In this document: positions 9,342-18,368 of the stretch, in pieces | Numbering within the stretch: the first letter of the stretch is position 1 | Layout of the letters: every line of letters begins with the position of its first letter | From: UBA2287 sp964479665 | GTDB taxonomy: Bacteria > Bacteroidota > Bacteroidia > Bacteroidales > Tenuifilaceae | Length of the DNA stretch: 64,000 nt | Direction: 5' to 3' | Assembly: GCA_964479665.1 (NCBI GenBank) | Contig: CAYZNN010000003.1 | Location: 1 to 64,000, forward strand | Notes under the pieces: generated by a model | Seen by the model: the letters and a program-made list of their open reading frames with translations, nothing else | Told to the model about the DNA's origin: nothing | The model's database searches: none | Made by a program: the position numbers and the translations under genes

Positions 9342-10748
9342 TTACTTTAGCAGAGGATCCAAAATACTATCCAAGGCTTCGGTGCCAATACGCTTTGCAA
9401 TAATCTTTTTATTGGCATCGAGAACGTAAATTATTGGGGTGCTGTATATATCGTAAAGTTTGTGATAGTTTGAGTAACGGTAAGGATCCCAAACGTTAAT
9501 CCAGTTCAACTTATTTTTTTCGGCATACTCTTTCCATGCAGCCTGATCGCCTTGGGTATATACAGCAAATACTTCAAGCCCTTTGGGCTTATACTGGTCG
9601 TACTTTTCCTTTAATAGGGGAGTAACTTTTTTACAATGGCTGCATCCGGGTTCCCAAAAATAAACAATGGTAACTTTAGCTTTAACGGAATGGAGATTAA
9701 CGGGGGTGTTGCTCCAGGTATTAGCAATTATATTTGGGGCAATATTACCAATCAGGTTGGGTTTAATTTCGTGAACCCGATTCCGAATTTTACCAATAAT
9801 TTCGTCGCTTAACCAGGTTACTCTACCTGAGAGGTAGTATTTTTCAGCAATGTGAACAAAAACTGCATCCATACCCATTATGTTCGATGCCTGATACTTG
9901 GTGAGAAGTTGCGAAAGAACAAACTGAAACATTTGGCTGTTTGGCTCCGAGCGCGCTATAAGTTTTTCGGCATATAGAATAACCGTGTCGGGGATAGGCA
10001 GTAGAACCTTCTCGAGATAAAAATCGATTTTGCTCTGTACAAATGGTGTTCGCATCAGTCGGTCGTCAGCAAGGTCAATATTATCGAGGTAATGCAATTG
10101 GTTGTATGCGTAACTCTTAACCCATTTCAAGGAATCGGGATTGATAGCACCAGCGGGAATTGAAAATTCAGGGATTTCGATGGGTTTAATAGCACTAATA
10201 ATTGCTGCCAGCAGTGTGCCGGGGTACCTCTTTACAAAATCGTCCCAATTTGCTTTAACCTGCTTATCGAGTTGACTTATTCTTTCGTTCAGTTCCTTTT
10301 CCCTTGCGCTTTTGGGATCAGCTTTTTGCAGCTCGGTACGAATTTCGGCCATCTCTTTCTGCTTGTCGTTCATGTACCTTTGGTATGCAACAAATGCGCT
10401 ATTTTCTGGCGAGCCAACAAATTCTAGTTCATCAAAAAGCCTGTCGGCCTGAGTTCTTACTTTAAAATTTTGGTTTTTATCAACAAGAATGTCGAAATAG
10501 GAATGCTGTGGAAGAATAACAATATACATGCCTCCTTTCAGCATACTATCGCCTTTAAATACAGCAATTCCTTTGGAATCGACTTGGGCAGTATCGGCTA
10601 CAAATTTTTTGTCGCCCAAATGGTATCCAAGCAATAATTGGGTATTGCTAAGCCCATCAATTTGAACTTCAATTCTATAACCCTTTTGGGCAAAACTCAC
10701 TGTAAAAGCCAGAGTGAGCAGTGTGGCGAATGCTAATATTTTTTTCAT
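9342..10748 (-). CDS. TlpA-like thioredoxin with DUF4369-type N-terminus
   Basis: 468 residues. A signal peptide (MKKILAFATLLTLAFTVSFA) is followed by a beta-rich DUF4369-like domain (about 25-125), a helical middle region resembling DUF5106 (about 130-310), and a C-terminal thioredoxin fold with the redox motif WEPGCSHCKK. The conserved cis-Pro loop is seen in STPIIYV. It is expected in the periplasm, tethered or soluble, as a thiol-disulfide oxidoreductase; the partner is unknown. There is no lipobox Cys, unlike the second TlpA-like protein at 24160-25548. It converges with the importer ATPase gene. Confidence 0.88.
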   Translation of the reverse strand: MKKILAFATLLTLAFTVSFAQKGYRIEVQIDGLSNTQLLLGYHLGDKKFVADTAQVDSKGIAVFKGDSMLKGGMYIVILPQHSYFDILVDKNQNFKVRTQADRLFDELEFVGSPENSAFVAYQRYMNDKQKEMAEIRTELQKADPKSAREKELNERISQLDKQVKANWDDFVKRYPGTLLAAIISAIKPIEIPEFSIPAGAINPDSLKWVKSYAYNQLHYLDNIDLADDRLMRTPFVQSKIDFYLEKVLLPIPDTVILYAEKLIARSEPNSQMFQFVLSQLLTKYQASNIMGMDAVFVHIAEKYYLSGRVTWLSDEIIGKIRNRVHEIKPNLIGNIAPNIIANTWSNTPVNLHSVKAKVTIVYFWEPGCSHCKKVTPLLKEKYDQYKPKGLEVFAVYTQGDQAAWKEYAEKNKLNWINVWDPYRYSNYHKLYDIYSTPIIYVLDANKKIIAKRIGTEALDSILDPLLK

Positions 10749-10977
10749 TTTTGTAAGAGTCTAGGTCGGTCGAATTTCAAATATTATACCATGGTATTAA
10801 TTGAGTATGCATTTGCTAAAACTATTAAACTCAACAAAAATAGAAAAAGTTTAATCTAATGCTTCACATTTTATGATAAGAAAAAAGCCGATTAAACCAA
10901 ATGTGACCCTGCGAATCGAAATTTGAGGTAACTTTAGAAACATTCTATAACTTTTAAACCCCTACAATCCGACTCAT

Positions 10978-12045
10978 ATGAAAAAGGTTCTTTTTCTAAT
11001 TATATTCTGCATTCCTTTTTTGGTTTATACTCAGGACGTAGAAAAATTGCGTGAAGAAATTTCAGTTCTGAAATGGGATAATGTTAACCTGTCGCATCGT
11101 CTCGATGAACTTCAAAAATCGATTGATGATATTCTATGGTTTCAACGTCTTGCCGATATTGCATTTGTTGATAAAGTTTATATATATGGACCACCGCCTG
11201 CAAAGGTGAAAAATCCAACTGCTGTTGGGGCAAACAATCCAGTGAAATTTTGGACCTACGTTTTCATTCCCAAAGGGATCGATCTATCAAAAAAGCACCC
11301 GCTAATTGTATTACCTCATGGAGGTGTTCACGCCGATTTTACAACCTATTACATCCATATTGTTAAAGAGTTGCTTGCACAGGGTTACATTATAACAGCA
11401 CCGGAGTACAGGGGAAGTACAGGTTACGGAAAAGCTTTTTGGGAGGCAATCGATTATGGCGGACTTGAAATTGAGGATGCCCATGCAAGCCGAAACTTTA
11501 TGGTAGAGAATTACGAATTTATCGATAGAGATAGGATAGGCTTAATGGGTTGGAGCCATGGTGGGCTCATTTCTCTTATGGCCGCTTTTGACTACCCTAA
11601 GGATTATAAGTGCGTATTTGCTGGTGTGCCTGTGTCGGATCTGATAGCTCGTATGGGCTACAGCACCGATGAGTACCGTAAATTATTTTCAGCCGATTAT
11701 CATATTGGAAAAACTCCTCGAGAGGATATTCAGGAATATCGTCGCCGATCACCCGCTTGGAATGCCCATAAACTTCAAATCCCACTACTAATTCATACTA
11801 ATACTAACGACGACGATGTTTACGTTCTCGAAGTAGAACATCTTATAAAATCTTTAAAGGCCGAAGGAAAAAAATTCGATTACGAAATCTTTCAAAACGA
11901 ACCGGGTGGACATTCATTCGACCGTATGGATACCATGAAGGCTAAGGAGGCACGTATAAAAATATATGCATTTCTTGCCAAGCACCTAACGCCAATAAAA
12001 CCCATTCGTAATATGGCTGAACTGAATAAAGCTGCCTACCGATAG
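10978..12045 (+). CDS. Secreted S9-type prolyl oligopeptidase/dienelactone-like hydrolase
   Basis: 355 residues with an N-terminal signal sequence, then a short coiled-coil-like segment (EKLREEISVLKWDN..., about 21-52) and an alpha/beta hydrolase domain. The nucleophile is Ser193 in GWSHGG. The acidic residue is probably within NDDD (278-280) and the His is H312 in GGHSF, giving a complete triad in the expected order. The oxyanion region is LPHGGVH. The family cleaves peptides or esters; the substrate is not evident. It lacks the beta-propeller of full-length S9 peptidases. The start is the ATG at 10978, with a possible -7 element TAACTTTA about 45 bp upstream. Confidence 0.85.
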   Translation: MKKVLFLIIFCIPFLVYTQDVEKLREEISVLKWDNVNLSHRLDELQKSIDDILWFQRLADIAFVDKVYIYGPPPAKVKNPTAVGANNPVKFWTYVFIPKGIDLSKKHPLIVLPHGGVHADFTTYYIHIVKELLAQGYIITAPEYRGSTGYGKAFWEAIDYGGLEIEDAHASRNFMVENYEFIDRDRIGLMGWSHGGLISLMAAFDYPKDYKCVFAGVPVSDLIARMGYSTDEYRKLFSADYHIGKTPREDIQEYRRRSPAWNAHKLQIPLLIHTNTNDDDVYVLEVEHLIKSLKAEGKKFDYEIFQNEPGGHSFDRMDTMKAKEARIKIYAFLAKHLTPIKPIRNMAELNKAAYR

Positions 12046-12062
12046 TTTAATGATGTTAATGG

Positions 12063-12095
12063 AAAAACCGATTTCATAAAGAATTCGGTTTTTTT
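12063..12095 (+). terminator. Rho-independent terminator after the S9 hydrolase
   Basis: AAAAACCGA pairs with TCGGTTTTT across a 13-nt loop that can itself pair partly, and is followed by a T run. It begins 18 bp after the hydrolase stop. Confidence 0.7.
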
Positions 12096-12174
12096 ATGTT
12101 AACTAGATGGTTGTTATCTCTTTTTTCCTAAATTTATCTTGCTTTTCCCTAAAACTATTGGCAACCTAAATCGA

Positions 12175-15078
12175 ATGGGTATGTTATCCAACTTAATTCT
12201 TAGCATTTGCGCATGGTTCCGGAGCGAACCGTTTGGTCAATTCCTCCTTTCTTCTTCCGAGGCATCTGGCGGAGGAGGTGCCGATAGCCATACCACTATG
12301 TCACCACTTTTTTTTGTAATTGCTGCTCTGTTCATTGGAACGGCCACCCGATATTTACTGCGTAAAACGGCATTGCCATATACCATCACTCTGCTGGTAA
12401 TTGGTTTTTCGCTCGGTTTGGCCAATCGTTTGGGCTTTTTTTCTTCCTTTTGGGACCTGAGTCCTTCCAGCGGTTTAGCATACTTTGGAGAATCAATTGC
12501 ATGGGCCGGAAATATTGATCCGCATCTGATTCTCTACATCTTTTTACCAACACTTATTTTCGAAGCGGCTTTCGCTTTGCATGTCCATACGTTCAAAAAA
12601 TCGGTTGCCAACGCCTTTATTCTGGCTGTCCCAGGAATTATGGTTGCCATAGCTCTAACAGCAGTATTTATGATGCTGTTTAGCGCAATTGGGTTGGGAT
12701 TAAATCAATGGACATGGATGATTGCTTTCCTTTTTGGAGCCTTAATAAGTGCAACCGACCCTGTGGCTGTTGTTTCAATTTTAAAGGAGGTTGGTGCAAG
12801 CAAAAAATTGGGTACACTTATCGAAGGAGAATCGCTTCTGAACGATGGGACAGCCATTGTGTTTTTTATGGTTTTTTTGGCAGCAGTAACCGGTGCTGAA
12901 GGGGGGGGGAATGCCTTTGTAGAGTTCTTTAGAGTAGCCTTGGGAGGTGTGGCTGTTGGAGCAATAGTTGGTTGGATTATAGTGGTGTGGCTGAAAAGGG
13001 TTTTTAACGATGCACTTTTCGAGATCACAGTTATTATTGGGGCTGCATATCTGGCATTTTTTACAGCTGAACATTTTCTGCATGTTTCGGGGGTTCTGGC
13101 AGTGGTTACCTTTGGTATAACTATGGCAGGAATTGGTAAAACCCGTATTAGTCCTCAGGTTGGTCACTTTCTCCACGAATTTTGGGAACTGGCAGCTTTT
13201 ATTGCTAATACGCTAATATTCATCATAGTTGGTGTTGTTATTGCCTTGCGGTCTTCATTTACCGGCCGCGACTTTATTATACTTTTACTGGTTTATATAG
13301 GTATTACCGTAGTGCGAGCAATTGTTATTGCAATATTCTATCCAATTATGAAACGCATAGGTTATGGCGTTACAATAAAAGAAAGCATAATTCTTTGGTG
13401 GGGAGGGTTAAGGGGTGCCATAGCCCTTGCGCTGGCTCTTATTATAGCTTCTCAGGACACCATACCGCAGGAGGCTCGCGACCAGATTCTTGCCTATACA
13501 GCAGGTATTGTATTTATTACCTCCTTGTTAAATGCTACTACAATAAAATACTTTTTAGATAAACTGGGCCTCAATAAAATAGGTGAGGCCAGGAAGCAAC
13601 TTTTAAAACAAAATTTATTGCTCCTTAGGCAGAGTTCAGAGAAGGAGATGGAAAAGTTGAAAGAGGACCGTTTCATGTCCGGTGCCGATTGGGATTCAGT
13701 TAAACTTTATCTTCCCCAAGCACAAGAAGTTCAGGTTGGAACCAAAATAGATACTCTGAATGAAACCCTTTACGAAACCCGTAAAAGGTTACTGTTAAAA
13801 GAGAAAGAAAGTTATTGGCGTCAGTTTGGTGAAGGTCTGCTTAGTGAGAATGCAGTGCACAACCTTTCCGACGAAATTGATCGGTTGCTCGATTTTGGCG
13901 GCCAAACATCGTTGGCTAACCGAAAAGATCTCGAAAACCTATGGAAAACCCCAAAAATTCTTTCAAAGTTACAAACACTTCCCATTCTTGGCGGTTTTTG
14001 GAATAGAGCTTTCTATCGCCGACTGGCTTTCAGTTACGATTGTGCCCGAGGTTTTGTTGTAGCCAATGAGGAGAACTTAAAAAGCCTTTCAAGTATTATA
14101 ATTGGCATTTCAGCTTCAAACGACGACAATGAAGCAAATGTTGTAGTAATATCTGGCCTTGAGGATGAGATTAACGAGAATAAAATTATGGGTTTAACTT
14201 TCCTCAGAAATCTGAAGGAAACCTATCCCGAAGTATATCACGCAATCGAAACTCAAAATGCTTCCCGCTCAATTCTAAACCACCAGGTGGGCTACATACA
14301 ACGACTCGAACGCCAAGGACGCATGGAACATACCGATGCTCAGGGACTCGAACTGCAAATTCAGGGGTACATGAAAAATATTATCGATTCGCCTCCAAAA
14401 TATCAGGCAACAGAAACTCTCCGGTTTTTACAGTCGATCCCTGCTGCATCAACTCTATCAGCCGAGGAACTGGAGTATTTATCGGGTTTACTCCAAGAAA
14501 AGGTTTTCCCTGTCGGCTCGCGTATTGCTGTTGAGGGGCAGGATAGCGATAGCTTATATATGATTTTGCGTGGTTCGGCCCGTTTTGAAAGGGGAACAAA
14601 ACTGAAAACCATGATTGAACCGGGCTCAATTGTGGGAGCTTTCGATACACTAACCCAATGCAATAGGTGGGCAAGTGTTACTTCCGACTCACCAGTAACA
14701 GCGTTTAAACTCAGCTACTCAGCCATTCGAAAGAAACTTTGGAAACGCTTGGCTATAATGGATTTCTTGTGGCAGTTGGCAGCAGTCGATTTGGCCGAAA
14801 GGCTTCTTCCTAAACATGAACCTTGGAACTCTTGGCGGTTGAAGAAGTTGCGCAATTGGATTAATACCGGACGTCTCATGTACCTTGTTCCAGGCGAAAA
14901 AATTCGCCTCGACACCAATATTGTATTGGTTCTTACCGGTGCTGCGGAGATTGAAAATAGCGATACAATTGTTAATGCTCCAGAACTTGTTTTTTCGAGT
15001 GAGCTTAGAACGAGGGTTAGAGCACTCGTTTTTGCTATCCCGCAGCCCGTTGAAAAGAACGAAAAAACACAGATTTAA
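12175..15078 (+). CDS. CPA1-type Na+/H+ antiporter with C-terminal cyclic-nucleotide-binding-like domain
   Basis: A protein of about 967 residues from the ATG at 12175 (another ATG is at 12181; the frame is open from a TTG at 12139). The N-terminal 430 residues form a 12-13 helix cation/proton antiporter with the ion-site signature ATDPVAVVSIL and the following EGESLLNDGTAIVFF. Then come a cytoplasmic region of about 300 residues with helical segments and a cNMP-binding fold near the end (FPVGSRIAVEGQDSDSLYMI ... GSIVGAFDTL). The architecture resembles long NhaP/SOS1-like exchangers. The cNMP domain may be a ligand sensor, but the usual phosphate-binding RxA pair is not obvious. Its likely role is pH and sodium homeostasis in the inner membrane. 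Confidence 0.9.
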   Translation: MGMLSNLILSICAWFRSEPFGQFLLSSSEASGGGGADSHTTMSPLFFVIAALFIGTATRYLLRKTALPYTITLLVIGFSLGLANRLGFFSSFWDLSPSSGLAYFGESIAWAGNIDPHLILYIFLPTLIFEAAFALHVHTFKKSVANAFILAVPGIMVAIALTAVFMMLFSAIGLGLNQWTWMIAFLFGALISATDPVAVVSILKEVGASKKLGTLIEGESLLNDGTAIVFFMVFLAAVTGAEGGGNAFVEFFRVALGGVAVGAIVGWIIVVWLKRVFNDALFEITVIIGAAYLAFFTAEHFLHVSGVLAVVTFGITMAGIGKTRISPQVGHFLHEFWELAAFIANTLIFIIVGVVIALRSSFTGRDFIILLLVYIGITVVRAIVIAIFYPIMKRIGYGVTIKESIILWWGGLRGAIALALALIIASQDTIPQEARDQILAYTAGIVFITSLLNATTIKYFLDKLGLNKIGEARKQLLKQNLLLLRQSSEKEMEKLKEDRFMSGADWDSVKLYLPQAQEVQVGTKIDTLNETLYETRKRLLLKEKESYWRQFGEGLLSENAVHNLSDEIDRLLDFGGQTSLANRKDLENLWKTPKILSKLQTLPILGGFWNRAFYRRLAFSYDCARGFVVANEENLKSLSSIIIGISASNDDNEANVVVISGLEDEINENKIMGLTFLRNLKETYPEVYHAIETQNASRSILNHQVGYIQRLERQGRMEHTDAQGLELQIQGYMKNIIDSPPKYQATETLRFLQSIPAASTLSAEELEYLSGLLQEKVFPVGSRIAVEGQDSDSLYMILRGSARFERGTKLKTMIEPGSIVGAFDTLTQCNRWASVTSDSPVTAFKLSYSAIRKKLWKRLAIMDFLWQLAAVDLAERLLPKHEPWNSWRLKKLRNWINTGRLMYLVPGEKIRLDTNIVLVLTGAAEIENSDTIVNAPELVFSSELRTRVRALVFAIPQPVEKNEKTQI

Positions 15079-15082
15079 CGAT

Positions 15083-15853
15083 CTATTTGCTTTTTTCCGT
15101 AAGATATTTCCAAAACCTTTTGGGCATAAAATTTCTTTGCACCAAAAGGTTTTCTCTTTCCTTTATTGCAATGCTTTTAAAGTAGGTAGCCCATAAATTC
15201 TGCCAATGTTCATCCTTCGAATCACTAACCCATTCGAATAGCTTCCCCGACTGCCTACTGAATGTTGGGTTGCTAATGATTACACGTTCAACGCTTAAAC
15301 CATTAAAATGGAAACCGTAGTCCCTTCTGGTATCGTAAATTAGCCAGTTCTGGCTCATGAACCGCTCCTTAAAATGATTTATTACCAATGGAAGCACATC
15401 GTATTTTGGGTCGAAAGGAGCAAAGTAGGTGCCATCGGAGGCTTGCTCAAACCTCACGAACATTAAAACTCTATGCGATTCCCTGAGCACTTTGCGATCG
15501 AGCTTATGAATTTGCAGCACAATGAGGTTTCCTAAATCGGTATAAATGGGCTTCTTTTTCTCGAAGAGTAACTGGCAATATTCTAGAATTAGCATTTCAA
15601 CCCCATCTGAAGCTGATAGGTAAGCGTGATAAATATGATTACAAGAAATATTTCCGCCAACCCGCTCTATACCGTTCCAAACCCTTTCAGCATCGCTGGG
15701 AGACGTTTCAATGGTTACGGTTTGAGCAAACAGATCGAACTGACCAGTAGGCCTTACAATTGACACAATTTTTTCCTTGCGTAAAAACCATTGAAAAACG
15801 ACCGTAAGAAGTCCAGGGAAAGTACCATCGTACCTATACTGAACGGGTTGCAT
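15083..15853 (-). CDS. TIGR03915/DUF4130-like putative DNA-metabolism protein
   Basis: 256 residues. The start (YRYDGTFPGLLTVVF), the middle (DLGNLIVLQIHKLDRKVLRE with SHRVLMFVRF) and the end (W...YFKSIAIKERENLLVQRNFMPKRFWKYLTE) match the TIGR03915 family as I know it. That family is usually encoded next to a radical-SAM partner (TIGR03916) and is thought to act in DNA repair or modification. No radical-SAM gene is present here, so this copy is separated from its usual partner. It ends 4 bp from the antiporter stop (convergent) and lies 14 bp downstream of the SDR gene, so the two minus-strand genes may share a transcript. Confidence 0.75.
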   Translation of the reverse strand: MQPVQYRYDGTFPGLLTVVFQWFLRKEKIVSIVRPTGQFDLFAQTVTIETSPSDAERVWNGIERVGGNISCNHIYHAYLSASDGVEMLILEYCQLLFEKKKPIYTDLGNLIVLQIHKLDRKVLRESHRVLMFVRFEQASDGTYFAPFDPKYDVLPLVINHFKERFMSQNWLIYDTRRDYGFHFNGLSVERVIISNPTFSRQSGKLFEWVSDSKDEHWQNLWATYFKSIAIKERENLLVQRNFMPKRFWKYLTEKSK

Positions 15854-15867
15854 AACTATAAGTTCTG

Positions 15868-16560
15868 TTAGGGTGTTGACAGAGAAACAGGTATTACTTT
15901 CCCGTTGAAATACTTGTGGCCTTCCATAGCAAATTTTGCAATGAATGTAGCCATCTCCTCCGGTGAAACTGGAGCTTGGTAGCCCGGGAATGCCTCAGCA
16001 AGCATTTCGGTATTTACGGCACCAAGCGCTAGGCAATTGCAAGCAATTTGCTGCTCTTTCAGTTCCACTGCAATGCATTCGCTTAAGCATGCTAATGCTG
16101 CTTTGGTTGCGGAATATACCGATAAGCCAGCAAATTTTGAGCTTCCCTGGTACCCACCCATGCTCCCAATATTTACAATATGACAAGGTTTGTTAGCAAA
16201 AGGAATAATTTGTTGAATAAGGTTTGCTACTGCTAAAAAGTTTACGTCAATCATGCCATTAATATCGTTATTGGTTAATTGACCGAAAGGTTTATTAACC
16301 AGAAAACCAGCATTGTTTATGCATATGTCAATTTTTTTATTGCCTAGTAGTTGTGCCCATGCAATAGGGCTAATACTAGTGTAATTGTATTCAAGTGGTA
16401 TAACATTCGTTTTTTCCCCTTTGATAAGTTCAGTGCATAACAGCGTTAGAGCCTCAGAATTTCTAGTTATGGCAAAAATGGTATTTCCATTTGTTGCGGC
16501 TAATTGTTTAACCAGTTGGTAACCAATTCCTCTCGATGCTCCTGTAATAATAATGTTCAT
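15868..16560 (-). CDS. Short-chain dehydrogenase/reductase (SDR)
   Basis: About 230 residues. The start at 16560 (ATG, MNIIITGASRGIG) is preferred to the TTG two codons upstream. The cofactor motif is TGASRGIG, the structural NNAG motif is present (CINNAGF), and the catalytic Tyr/Lys are in YSATK with an upstream Ser in NIGSMGG. It is a classical NAD(P)-dependent SDR with unknown substrate. It is divergent from the outer-membrane protein gene at 16652, and the two share a short intergenic region holding a good plus-strand promoter. Confidence 0.88.
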   Translation of the reverse strand: MNIIITGASRGIGYQLVKQLAATNGNTIFAITRNSEALTLLCTELIKGEKTNVIPLEYNYTSISPIAWAQLLGNKKIDICINNAGFLVNKPFGQLTNNDINGMIDVNFLAVANLIQQIIPFANKPCHIVNIGSMGGYQGSSKFAGLSVYSATKAALACLSECIAVELKEQQIACNCLALGAVNTEMLAEAFPGYQAPVSPEEMATFIAKFAMEGHKYFNGKVIPVSLSTP

Positions 16561-16574
16561 GGCCAAAACTCTTT

Positions 16575-16582
16575 TAACTTTG
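16575..16582 (+). promoter_or_regulatory. Bacteroidota-type -7 element (TAACTTTG)
   Basis: An exact match to TAnnTTTG, 70 bp before the ATG of the outer-membrane protein at 16652. No clear TTTG -33 box was found at the usual spacing. Confidence 0.45.
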
Positions 16583-16651
16583 CATAAAACAAATGTAGTT
16601 TATTTAACGTTCATTGAGTACAATTATAATCAATTGAATATCCAAAGGATT

Positions 16652-17245
16652 ATGAAATCAATACCTGCAATTATCCTATTTTCGGCTCTGTCTGTTGCCT
16701 TGTATGCACAAAAAAAGGATAACAAGCAACCCGAACGTTTTGTCGATAAGTTGTTTTGGGGAGGGACCATTGGTATAATGATTGGCGACATTACGCGCAT
16801 CGATGTTCAACCCGTTGCAGGAATTTGGGTTATTCCGCAATGGTCTTTTGGGGTTGGAGGAAGGTATGGGTACTACAGCCAAAAAAGCAGGCAGCTGTTC
16901 TCTTCGGATACAAAGGTTTACCGGAGTCACATTTGGGGAGCATCAGCTTTTACGCAAATATTACCCATTCGCGATTTGAGCGAGTTAACACCAATAAAAT
17001 TGAAAGGTGGAATAATTTTTCATGGTGAATATGAGGGGCTTTATATCGACCAGAAGATGATAGATCCCTTTAACTCAACCCAAACTGGAAGGGTTTGGCA
17101 AGATGTACTTCTGGCTGGGGTTGGTTATAGGCAGAAGTTGGGTGAACGAGCTGCCCTTAATATTATATTTCTTTGGACCCTATCGGGCAAAGCCCGAACA
17201 ACTTACGCACAAAACCCCATTCTGAGGGTAAATGTTACTTTCTAA
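16652..17245 (+). CDS. Small outer-membrane beta-barrel protein
   Basis: 197 residues from the ATG at 16652, chosen because it begins a signal peptide (MKSIPAIILFSALSVALYAQ); an upstream in-frame ATG at 16553 lies inside the divergent SDR gene. The mature part alternates polar and hydrophobic residues with many aromatics (FVDKLFWGGTIGIMIGD, GVGGRYGYYSQ, GEYEGLY) and ends in a Phe (RVNVTF), the typical signature of an outer-membrane barrel of about eight strands. No specific family or ligand was recognised. Confidence 0.7.
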   Translation: MKSIPAIILFSALSVALYAQKKDNKQPERFVDKLFWGGTIGIMIGDITRIDVQPVAGIWVIPQWSFGVGGRYGYYSQKSRQLFSSDTKVYRSHIWGASAFTQILPIRDLSELTPIKLKGGIIFHGEYEGLYIDQKMIDPFNSTQTGRVWQDVLLAGVGYRQKLGERAALNIIFLWTLSGKARTTYAQNPILRVNVTF

Positions 17246-17249
17246 AAAA

Positions 17250-17280
17250 AAAGAGGCTTTGGTTTCCCAAAGCCCTTTTA
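17250..17280. terminator. Bidirectional terminator between OM protein and cold-shock gene
   Basis: An 8-bp stem GGCTTTGG / CCAAAGCC with a TTTC loop. On the minus strand it is followed by a run of nine or more T after CTC, and on the plus strand by CTTTT. It can serve both convergent genes. Confidence 0.75.
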
Positions 17281-17301
17281 AGCGTATGTAGAATAATTCG
17301 G

Positions 17302-17502
17302 TTATTCTAAAACACTTACATTTATGGCTTGTGGGCCACGTTTGCCATCTGTGATTTCGAATTCAACAGCTTGACCTTCGTCAAGGCGTTTGAAACCTTC
17401 ACGAGTAATTCCAGTGTAGTGTACAAACACGTCACTGCCTTCGTCAGTTTGAATGAAGCCATAACCTTTAGCTGCATCAAACCATTTTACTTTTCCTTTC
17501 AT
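17302..17502 (-). CDS. Cold-shock protein (CspA family)
   Basis: A 66-residue single cold-shock domain. It has the entry motif MKGKVKWFDAAKGYGFI with RNP1 KGYGFI and the RNP2-like VFVHYTGI, and ends at the fifth strand (GPQAINVSVLE). It binds single-stranded RNA/DNA and acts as an RNA chaperone. A -7-like CATCTTTG lies roughly 45 bp upstream on the minus strand, giving a fairly long AU-rich leader as is common for csp mRNAs. The length is normal for the family. Confidence 0.95.
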   Translation of the reverse strand: MKGKVKWFDAAKGYGFIQTDEGSDVFVHYTGITREGFKRLDEGQAVEFEITDGKRGPQAINVSVLE

Positions 17503-17713
17503 GTTAACAATGGTAAAGATTGATAATTAAAATTAATTCGCAACAAAGATGAGGAATTGATTTGATATAATTGCATTTTTTTGATTTTTTTTTATTGCCA
17601 GCAATTGCCTACTTGCATGGGTTTTAAGTTTCTTTAAGCAAATGGCATTTTTTTTCCGGCTTTTTACTCGTTACTTTGGCCCAAAATAGTACAAACCAAT
17701 TAAATTTTTTGAA

Positions 17714-18250
17714 ATGAAAGTTGAAAAGGATAAGGTTGTTGCCCTTAGTTACCAATTGAAGGTTAACGGAGAAGTTGTTGATACAGCCACTGCTCAAAAT
17801 CCCCTAGAATTTTTATACGGAAGAGGAATGCTTCTGCCCCGCTTCGAACAGAATATTGACAAACTGAATATTGGACAAGAGTTTGAATTCTCAGTTCCTT
17901 GTTCCGAAGGTTATGGTGAGATTGAAAACGAGGCTATTGTCGAACTTCCAAGATCGATTTTCGAGATTGAGGGTAAAGTTGACGATGAATTATTGATAGT
18001 TGGCAAGCGACTTCCAATGCTCGATAATGAAGGACATTCGTTATATGGAACAGTTATGGAAGTGCACGATACCCATGTAGTAATGGATTTTAACCATCCG
18101 TTGGCTGGTGCCAACTTGCATTTTACCGGAAAGATTGAAACAGTTCGCGATGCAAGTCCCGAGGAACTTTCGCATGGACACGTGCATTCGCATGGGCACC
18201 ATCATGATCATGGCCACGAAGGCGGTGGCTGTGGATGTGGCTGCAACTAG
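17714..18250 (+). CDS. SlyD-like FKBP-type peptidyl-prolyl isomerase with metal-binding tail
   Basis: 178 residues. The FKBP half (about 1-70 and 125-150) carries NPLEFLYGRGMLLPRFEQNI and interrupts for the IF/chaperone insert (about 75-120, VPCSEGYGEI... to LYGTVMEVHDTHVVMDFNHP), with the typical NHPLAG motif. The C-terminal 25 residues are rich in His (HGHVHSHGHHHDHGHEGG) followed by CGCGC, a likely Ni/Zn-binding tail as in SlyD. It is expected to be a cytoplasmic folding helper and possibly a metal chaperone; no hydrogenase or urease gene is nearby to confirm a nickel role. Confidence 0.92.
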   Translation: MKVEKDKVVALSYQLKVNGEVVDTATAQNPLEFLYGRGMLLPRFEQNIDKLNIGQEFEFSVPCSEGYGEIENEAIVELPRSIFEIEGKVDDELLIVGKRLPMLDNEGHSLYGTVMEVHDTHVVMDFNHPLAGANLHFTGKIETVRDASPEELSHGHVHSHGHHHDHGHEGGGCGCGCN

Positions 18251-18270
18251 TTTGTTTTTAAATCTAAAAA

Positions 18271-18310
18271 ATGAAACCGCAAAGTATTATTCTTTGCGGT
18301 TTCATTTTTT
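18271..18310. terminator. Bidirectional terminator after the FKBP gene
   Basis: A perfect 14-bp stem ATGAAACCGCAAAG / CTTTGCGGTTTCAT with a 7-nt loop is followed by TTTTTT on plus. The flanking A run gives a T run on minus, so it may also end the aminotransferase transcript. Confidence 0.85.
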
Positions 18311-18368
18311 TACGAACTAAGGTATTAATGTTTATTAATTATTTTATCGTGTTTTATAATTGCAATTG

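Noticed and set aside
12781..13176. 131-residue antisense ORF in the antiporter
   Set aside because: Cys/His/Asn-rich composition typical of a shadow frame opposite a membrane protein.
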